From assembly GCA_029449235.1 (NCBI GenBank), contig JANATG010000015.1, positions 124,001-188,000 of the forward strand: a stretch of 64,000 nt of DNA, read 5' to 3'. Under the pieces are notes generated by a model. That model made no database searches, was not told the origin of the DNA, and saw only the letters and a list, made by a program, of their open reading frames with translations. This DNA comes from Linnemannia schmuckeri (lineage: Eukaryota > Mortierellomycota > Mortierellomycetes > Mortierellales > Mortierellaceae). Made by a program: the position numbers and the translations under genes. Shown here in pieces: positions 57,156-64,000 of the stretch (its first letter is position 1; each line of letters starts with the position of its first letter).

Positions 57156-59911
57156 TCAATCCAAGAGCGGGACTTGTCCTCCCCAGCCACAGTCGTGTTT
57201 GAATCGTGTCATCCACATCTTTGCCTTGTCCACCTTGGTGGTCTGCGCTTGTGCTGGCATTTGTCTAGGGGATGAAGGCGGTGATGATGATAAAGTGACA
57301 GGTCCTATTGCAAGTGAGTTGGTAGAGGGAGGTTGTTGAAAGGTACCACTAGTTGTCTTGCTGTTGGTCTTACTTTTGGTGTTGTTGTTGATGCGGGTGG
57401 GTAGATTGGGAGAGTTTGGCATTGATGGTCGCTGTTGAAGTTGCTGACGGATCCTAACCCTTGCTGAATCGCGTTGGTAAGTCGTCGACATCCTTCGCAT
57501 CAAAGCCGCTCCAGTGTGCATGCTACTTTCTTCGTCGTGATGCAGAGAAGGACCCAACTCCTTGGGATAGGACGACTCTTGGTAGTGGACCAACAAGAAC
57601 ATCATCAATAACTCGTCCTTCAATCCCCGCAAGTCGGCCCCTTGCCCCTGACCTTTCGTCAAAACCTTTCCTCCCTCTGACTGATCAATGCCTCGCAAGA
57701 AGACCTTAAAGTCATCCAGCCCCAGGGTCTCAACAGCAATCGCCCACATTTCACGTGTCTCACTCGCATGTCTTAGGACTCGTCGTTTGATGTCCTCCAG
57801 ACAGAATCGTTCCGAGAACCGGACAAGGCACGGCCATGTCTCGGTCGTCAGGTCGAGGGTGTCACAGATCCTATTACTCAGGATATTTACAAGTCCAGGG
57901 AAGCCGTAGATGTAAGCAATACGGAAAACGGCCAAGAGATCGTCCTCGTGGAGATGAAGCGGATGCAAGAGTCCGTAGATGATCTGGAGGAAGCACGCGA
58001 AGTGATGAGATGTGTAACCTAGACTTCGCTTGTCAGCCGCGACAAATGCAGCAGCGAACGAGGTAATGGGTTCATCGTCAGGTGCGGTAGATGTCGAAGG
58101 CGAGGCCGAATTGGGCGTGGATGGGCGCAGGTTCGCTTTGGGATTGAGCTTAGAATGAGAAGAAGGTGGACCGGCTCTTAAACGCGTCGGATCGGTAGAA
58201 TGCTGATGCTTTTGCTGGCTCGTCGCTCTGAAAGGACCGGTGGGATTATGATGACGATCAATCGAGGAATTGTTCTCAACATCGGCAAAGCAGAGTCCAT
58301 CCTCATCATCTTCACTTCCTAGTACACTCCCAGCATCTTCCTCTTGAGCAGGACAGTCTCTCCTCGCATGGAGTCGTCTAGCTGCTGCACCAAGAATAGA
58401 GTCATCATCGCTATTGGCTTGAGCAATCGAAAAGGGCCGACTGCGCTCAAATGTGATGAGAGAATAGGAGCAGTCCAGGTGACGGAACTCGGTCGTGGGT
58501 TCTTGGGCTCTGGCGTTCGTAAAGAACTCTCGAAAGTAGCTGCAGTGCTCAGCCAATACGCCTCGATGGGTGTGGAATGTTGTGTCGTCGACAGAGAGGT
58601 CCATATCAGAGTAGAGTGGGTCGTTGAAGAGTCGACGCAGTAGGGATGCAGCATCGGTCATGAAGGCGCTAGGCGGCTTTAGAACCATTCTCTTGGCAGG
58701 GACGCGCATGGGTGGCGAGGCTGCTGGCGGTGGTGAGGGCGACGGCAGCGGTGAAGAAGGTGGAAGGTAGGCTCGAGATTCAGGGCAGCTGGATTGTGAA
58801 GGTTCCTCAACGCGTTGCTGGGCTTGCTGCGAGTGATGGCACTGTTGCTGCTGCTGTGGTGATTGCTGTTCTTGTTGAGGTGATGGTGAATTATGTTTTT
58901 TTGAGGCAAAAAAGTCGTTTGAGATATCCGTTGCAGCAGTTGGTGAAGCTGCTGGCGAGTCAGAAGTTGGCGAAGTCGTGGAACCAGTGGTGATTGAGGG
59001 TGTCGGTTGTTGATTTGCTGATGGTCGAACGAGCGGCTTTGACGGCGCTGTGATAGGTGTGGTGTGGTACCTTGCAGCTTCAATGGGGTTTGAAGAGATC
59101 CCATTTGAAAAAGGGACTGTCTGGGCGCATACCATCACTGGTGATCCCTCCAAAGACCCGGTAGACGAACTGACTTTCTCCCCTTGGATGAGGTTCTCAG
59201 GAGTGGTGGAAGGGACAGGGATACGGACGGCCGAGGGTACCGAGACCGAATATGACAGCATAGGCTTTGTTTCATTTCGACGAGCAGGTACAGGTGGAGG
59301 TTGATTCGCATCGTCCAAGGCTGTCAGTATTGGGACAGAGGACTGCATCGCGGGAGCACTGTGAATCGAGGTAGCAGCCGAGGACGGTGTAGGTATCACT
59401 GGGTTCAAGACAATGTCGGCAACCATCACCACGCCAGAGGGAACCCTGCTCAATCTTGGAGATTCTGACAGCTCGCGTGGAAGTGTAACTGGCTGTTGAC
59501 AGCCATTCTCACGGACTACAGGACTGAACATTAGGAGGCTACCGGAGGTCTTAGGTGGGACTGCAGGTGGAATATCGCTTAGGATCGGACTAAGGGGTGC
59601 GGGACTGGCCCTGGAACCATCCAGACTGTTGGAGGGCTTCTTGCCCTTGGAGCGGCTCGGGACCTTGAGCAGCTCTCCGTCCAGTGTGAGCGAGGAAGGG
59701 GACTTGAAAGTAGCATGTGTTGGGTGTTTCTCTGCAAGTGTGATGTGGGAATGAGGCGCTATAGTCAGCCATAGATCAAGTTCGTCTTCTGCTTTTTGAA
59801 AGGACCATGGTGCACAACCTGCACAAAAAAGTCGCGTTCAATTCTGAGAAGTTGAGTAAACATATCCTTACCATTGGCATTGTGACGAAAAGACCAGTTG
59901 TTCATAGGCAT
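57156..59911 (-). CDS. BTB/POZ-domain protein with interrupted BTB fold
   Basis: Two exons, 59911-59872 and 59818-57156, give 900 aa. The first exon encodes MPMNNWSFRHNANG, completed across the intron. The first BTB half begins near residue 410: DPLYSDMDLSVDDTTFHTHR, GVLAEHCSYFREFFTNA. A low-complexity insert of about 130 residues follows, and the second half resumes near residue 610 (FACFLQIIYGLLHPLHLHED, AYIYGFPGLVNILSNRICD, then FSERFCLEDIKRRVLRHASE, a BACK-like helical region). BTB domains dimerise and often serve as Cul3 adaptors; no Kelch, MATH or zinc-finger partner is visible. The N-terminus (GCAPWSFQKAEDELDLWLTI) hints at a short MATH-like segment but is too weak to call. The first 400 residues are otherwise Ser/Pro/Thr-rich. 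Confidence 0.82.
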
Positions 59912-60311
59912 CGTGCGAGAGAAGAAGAATTGGTCAAAAAGGTAGTATGTAAATGAAGGCAGCAGAAGAAAGGAAACAGGTTCACGAGCGAGGGTTTTAT
60001 CTGGCGCCCTTTTATCATCGCCTTAAATTTTGAGGGACGAGGGAATCAGATCAGTGATCAGTTGCCTTGCGGGTCCCTCCCATTCGGGGAGGATCAACGC
60101 ACAATACGCCGAGACTATCTCTAATGCATGAGTGCTGGTGATGGCGCAGTACTTGAGACATGATGATGATTTGTTTTTATTATGAGAAGATGAGGAGTTG
60201 GTCATTGCATTCGCATTGCAGGTATCGATTTTTGCGTGTCAAAGCAAAAGGAAGAGAGTGTGTCGGCGGATTCCGACTCGGCAACCAGACAGATTGACAA
60301 ATCAACATCTC
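59912..60311. other. Intergenic, BTB 5' flank / WD40 3' flank
   Basis: 400 bases between tandem minus-strand genes; it should hold the BTB promoter and the WD40-gene terminator. No gene is seen. Confidence 0.45.
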
Positions 60312-63075
60312 TTACTCCGTCAAGTCCTCGTCAACAACATCCACAATGGGCTCTTCCTCGTCCTTCACCGACACTGCCGACAGATCTGTCGCGACCGACA
60401 CCAACGCAGCTGCCTCCGAATCCCTCCTCTGGGTCTCCTCTGAGTCCCTCAGCGCCTTGCTGAGGTCTTCTGGTTTGCTGTAGGTATAAACTCTTACTTG
60501 GCCATCTAAAGAACAATAAGTACGAAAACGTAAGCGTGATGGCCTGTAAACCGCGACTTGATTCTTGCTTTATACTTGTTCATTTTGATCATTCGAAGCT
60601 TACCATCGCCGCTTGTTAAGAGGAGTGGCCGCGTGGGATGGAAGATAACATCACGCACCTCGACATCTACAGTTGTAATATACAACGAGTTTAAAAAAAT
60701 GAATAAAACCAGGCTGAAGAACAATACTCACAAAAAGCAAAATTGGTGGCAAAAATTAGCTCGTACCATCGTGATCTTTGAGAACGCCTGTCACTTGCCC
60801 GGTCTTGAGGTTGTAAATAAAGACCTCGCCGGTGCATGTTGGTGCCATCAGGTATCGTCCGTTCGACGAGATCTTGATAAGCCATGCGTTGGAGAAATAC
60901 CTATTCGGAAATGGTAAACAATAGCTATTAGAAATGTCATCGTTGCGTACAGAAAGAAAGACGCTTTGTCTCTATCCTTGCGCTGACTTACTCTTCGTCT
61001 TGGAACTTCTTCACCTCAGTTAGATACCACTTTCCACCTTTTGTCGTTGGATACACCAACTTGTGAAGCGTGCATGAATTGTAGTCTTTGGCTAAGCGAG
61101 GTCAAGTTGTAGATACAAATAAGGATTAGTATCATGGTTTATCTACAAACAAAACGATTAGGCGAAGTAAAGAACCGTTCTGAACATGTCCAACATACCA
61201 ATCATACGCTCCTCTGAATCGAGCAGTTCCACACCACGCGAGATGAAGTACGCGTACTGCTGTGGTCTTGGGGAAGGCTCAGCCTCGTCAACCTTCATCT
61301 TTCCCTTCTTGATCGCTGATTCTGAGACGTCGTCTGTATCGACAATGGGCTCTTCTTCTGGGATAGGTGGGGGCATAGGAAAGTCGACAGGCTGAATGAA
61401 CTTTCCACAGTCGCAATATGACGAGTACATGTTCTCAAACGTTTGCAGCAACTATGATAAAGACGAAGTGAAAAGGTCAGTTAGCGATTCATGCTTTCAG
61501 TCTATACAACTTCAAGGACGCGGATAGAGAATAAGAGTAACTAACTGTGGCGTGCTCGAAATCATAGAGTCGAAGGTTCTCGTCGGCTGCCGCAAGGAAG
61601 TACTTGTTGCCTGTGTTGGGAACAAATGACACCGTGAAGGCCATGCATGTGATACCGTCCTCCATTTGCTCCATCACCTTTAAAGATCTATGAGTGAGAA
61701 AATAGAAGTTGGTCAGTGTGAGATGATCCTGAAACGAGCGTGCATTTTTCGCATCGGGCAAGCTGCTTTTGTCTCCATACTGCCGTCATCAGCATACCTC
61801 CAGTCGGATTCCATGTGCCACTTGTTGAGATAACCATCTTGGCTTCCACTAAGAAAGTAGTTTTCGCCCTTAAATTGTACACGCTTGACACAGAGAAGTT
61901 CCTCTGTATGCCCCTTCAGCTGGCACACAACCTCACCCGTCAAGATGTCAAACAGCTTAAGTGGGCAAGGAAGGATGTTGTTGTCTTCGTCCGCCTCTGA
62001 CCAATTGTTCCTGTCCTTAAGCTTTCCTCCAGCAAGCACTAAAGTTTGATCGGGCACAAAGGTACCCACGTAGAACTCGTCAATGTGATCCTCCTGTTAT
62101 TCAAGGAGAGCAAAGGTGACGAACTTGGTTAAATGCGCACGTCTTTTTTTTTTCATCGTCATGATCAAAATAGTCAAATAACAAAGGAAACACAAAATAG
62201 ACATGTGCGTGTACCTTGGCGTCCCGAAGAGTTTTCAATAAGGAGTAGTCTTCCAAACTCCAAATCCTCACGGAGCCGAGGTTGCAGAATGTGGCCAACA
62301 TGGTCCCGTCAGGCGAGAGAACCATGCCTGTAATAGCGGCCTGGTCGCGGATGTTGCTCTCGACCAGTTCAAGGGGATGGTCCTCATTGATTTTGTTGAG
62401 CATGCCAGACTTGCTCTCTGCATGATGCTTCCAGTAGCTGTCGGGGTATTGACGCGCAAGGCTGTAAACATAGTTTGGGTCAAAATCAAGTGGGTCTTCA
62501 GGCTAACAATATCATACAAAACAGGGATTAGAAAGTTGTTTTCCACTGTCACTCACACATCTGAATATGATGAGAAAGGAATAATGCTATACCTTCACGA
62601 AAGGGATTTTTCCTTTAGGAACGCGCTTGAACTTTGACAGAATGCTATTAGCGGGGTATTGAGCTGGAAGAATTGTTTGTCAATACCAACAGTATCCGTC
62701 ATACAAGTGTTAACAGGCAATCGCAGTTTCGCACAACGTACACTCACCACCATCCTCGTCATCGCTGAAAGCCGACCTGGTTGACTTCTTGGTGGTCTTC
62801 TTGGGCGCTTTGACAGTGGCAGAGGGGTCTTTGGCGGCCTTGGCAGCCTTTGGTTTGGCGACGGGCTTCTTCTTAGTCTTGACCTCCTTTTCCAAGAGTT
62901 CGTCAGTGTCCATCTCGGTATCTTCATCAAATGGTACGGTTGCCTTGCGTTTGCGAACAGGGCGACCTTCCTCGACGTGCTCGCTCTCAGAGTGAGCGGG
63001 ACCATCCACGTTTTCAATATCAATGGGCTCGTCGTTCTCTTTGCCTCTGGTATGGGATGGGATCAGGACAGTCAT
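60312..63075 (-). CDS. WD40-repeat protein, probably nuclear, family unassigned
   Basis: Ten exons: 63075-62748, 62663-62593, 62502-62215, 62093-61798, 61687-61546, 61451-61199, 61091-60992, 60900-60767, 60666-60604 and 60505-60312, all in phase, giving 622 aa. The N-terminal 110 residues are charged, with Lys/Arg clusters (RPVRKRKATVPF, KAPKKTTKKSTR) suggesting nuclear targeting. WD40 blades include ITGMVLSPDGTMLATFCNLG, VRIWSLEDYSLLKTL, NYFLSGSQDGYLNKW, KYFLAAADENLRLYDF and RPLLLTSGDDGQVRVYTY. An acidic insert lies between blades (about residues 385-425). It does not resemble EED or other named WD40 families I could test by eye. The start is uncertain: the frame stays open upstream to a splice acceptor at 63157-63158. 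Confidence 0.78.
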
Positions 63076-64000
63076 GGCTTTTTTCTGAGGTGAAGTGATT
63101 GCGGGGACGCCGTTATTCTCGGTGTTAGTTGAGGCAGGGGCCAGAGGTTCGGAAGGCTAAGACCCAGTTAAAAAAAGTAAGAAAGTAGGACAAATACGAG
63201 CATGAGTGAGAAGAGAAGAGCGATTGACGACGGAAACACTAAGGAAGCCAGGTTTCCGTATTTGTTTCTAAGTGATTTTTTTCCTTTGGTATAGGACGCG
63301 TGCTCGCTTTGGCCCTAGTGCGACTAGGACCAAGTCGCCTGCCTCCCTCCCTCTATCTTAGACCCCACACTGATTTGTTGTATGAAGAAACGGCGACAAC
63401 AGTAAGGATGACACTTCGGCAGTGATTAAACTGGTATGAAGCATTCTCCTGGGTCCAAGGATGGATTTAAAGGCATGAAAGCAGGGGCTATGGACATCTT
63501 AGAACCTTTCTGGATTCGAGAGATGGTTGTATGAAGTTTTTTTTTTGAGGAGTGTGTGTTTTGATGATGATATGAAAGCGAATGTGGATCCTACCATATG
63601 AGTGAATACAGTGTTTACGCGTCGCTTGTGTTGATGGTGCGGGTTAAGGGGGTTGGAGAGTAATGTTGCGAGTGCCGGGTTGCCAGATGGGATCTGATGT
63701 CGTTGACGAGCTAAAGTGAATGAAAGTGTTGCTCCACGGTGTTTGCTGGTGGAGCTACTGGCTGGACGCGTTGTTTGAAAAACAACAAAAAACAGTGGTG
63801 CCAGTGACTGCTGTCGCGACTCGAGCTTGTAACTGGGCCTGAGACCTGAAACGCAACACCTACGATCAAATTCTCTTCGGAGATGCGTGATCAAACTGTG
63901 GTACTGGATGGTACCTGGATTTTGTTAGGCTCAAAAACCATCCAGGGCGATCAGTACCTTCTTTGCCGGGTGCGTTCGCAATTGAAGGGTGCAGATGAAT
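63076..64000. other. Right-edge region, unresolved
   Basis: Probably the 5' leader and promoter of the WD40 gene. The in-frame extension 63156-63076 begins after an acceptor and could join an upstream leader exon. At 63883-64000 a plus-strand frame begins ATG and stays open to the edge (WILLGSKTIQGDQYLLCRVR), possibly the start of a neighbouring gene, but it is too short to support. Confidence 0.3.

Noticed and set aside
63499..63894. 131-codon minus-strand frame near the right edge
   Set aside because: No recognisable motif, and no clear splice link to the WD40 gene.

Overview
This is a 64 kb nuclear segment of a filamentous fungus, most likely an early-diverging Mucoromycota or Mortierellomycota lineage. 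The evidence is short GT-AG introns in most genes (plus one GC-AG intron), dense genes on both strands, long A/T homopolymers and pyrimidine-rich 5' leaders in noncoding DNA, and a conserved fungal gene set. The group-level placement is inference from overall style; no ribosomal marker is present. I rebuilt exon structures by hand from reading frame, splice-site consensus and family conservation, and each multi-exon gene closes in frame except RAS.

Layout, left to right: an AtuA-family (DUF1446) gene (minus, cut by the left edge); a CYS3-like bZIP factor (+); a PX-domain protein (+); a ribosomal-L1-domain biogenesis factor of the UTP30/RSL1D1 type (-), divergent from the complex I subunit NDUFS8 (+); a large TALE homeodomain factor (+), convergent with TCF25/Rqc1 (-); a small SET-domain protein (+) divergent from TCF25; a membrane alpha/beta-hydrolase (+); a Pro/Thr-rich single-pass membrane protein (+); a 4.2 kb gene-free, microsatellite-rich stretch; a RasB-type GTPase split into tiny exons (+); enolase (-); a GRAM-VASt (LAM/Aster-like) sterol-transfer protein (+); a tomosyn-like WD40/R-SNARE protein (-), divergent from TRAPPC8/Trs85 (+); RMI1 (-), divergent from ALG13 (+); a BTB/POZ protein (-); and a WD40 protein (-). 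The last 0.8 kb is unresolved.

Most genes are core housekeeping: translation and ribosome quality control, respiration, glycolysis, N-glycosylation, membrane traffic, sterol transport and genome stability. Several are in head-to-head pairs sharing 290-510 bp promoters (TCF25/SET, tomosyn/TRAPPC8, RMI1/ALG13, L1-domain/NDUFS8). I see no mobile element, CRISPR array, rRNA, convincing tRNA, or secondary-metabolite, defence or toxin cluster.

The points most worth a second look are the RAS locus (P-loop spread over three exons, a GC-AG intron and a 2-nt phase gap just before switch I), a 22-bp near-perfect inverted repeat abutting a CRE palindrome in the L1-domain/NDUFS8 promoter, a BTB fold interrupted by a long insert, a probable hidden first exon for the mucin-like gene, and long poly(A)/poly(T) tracts confined to noncoding DNA.
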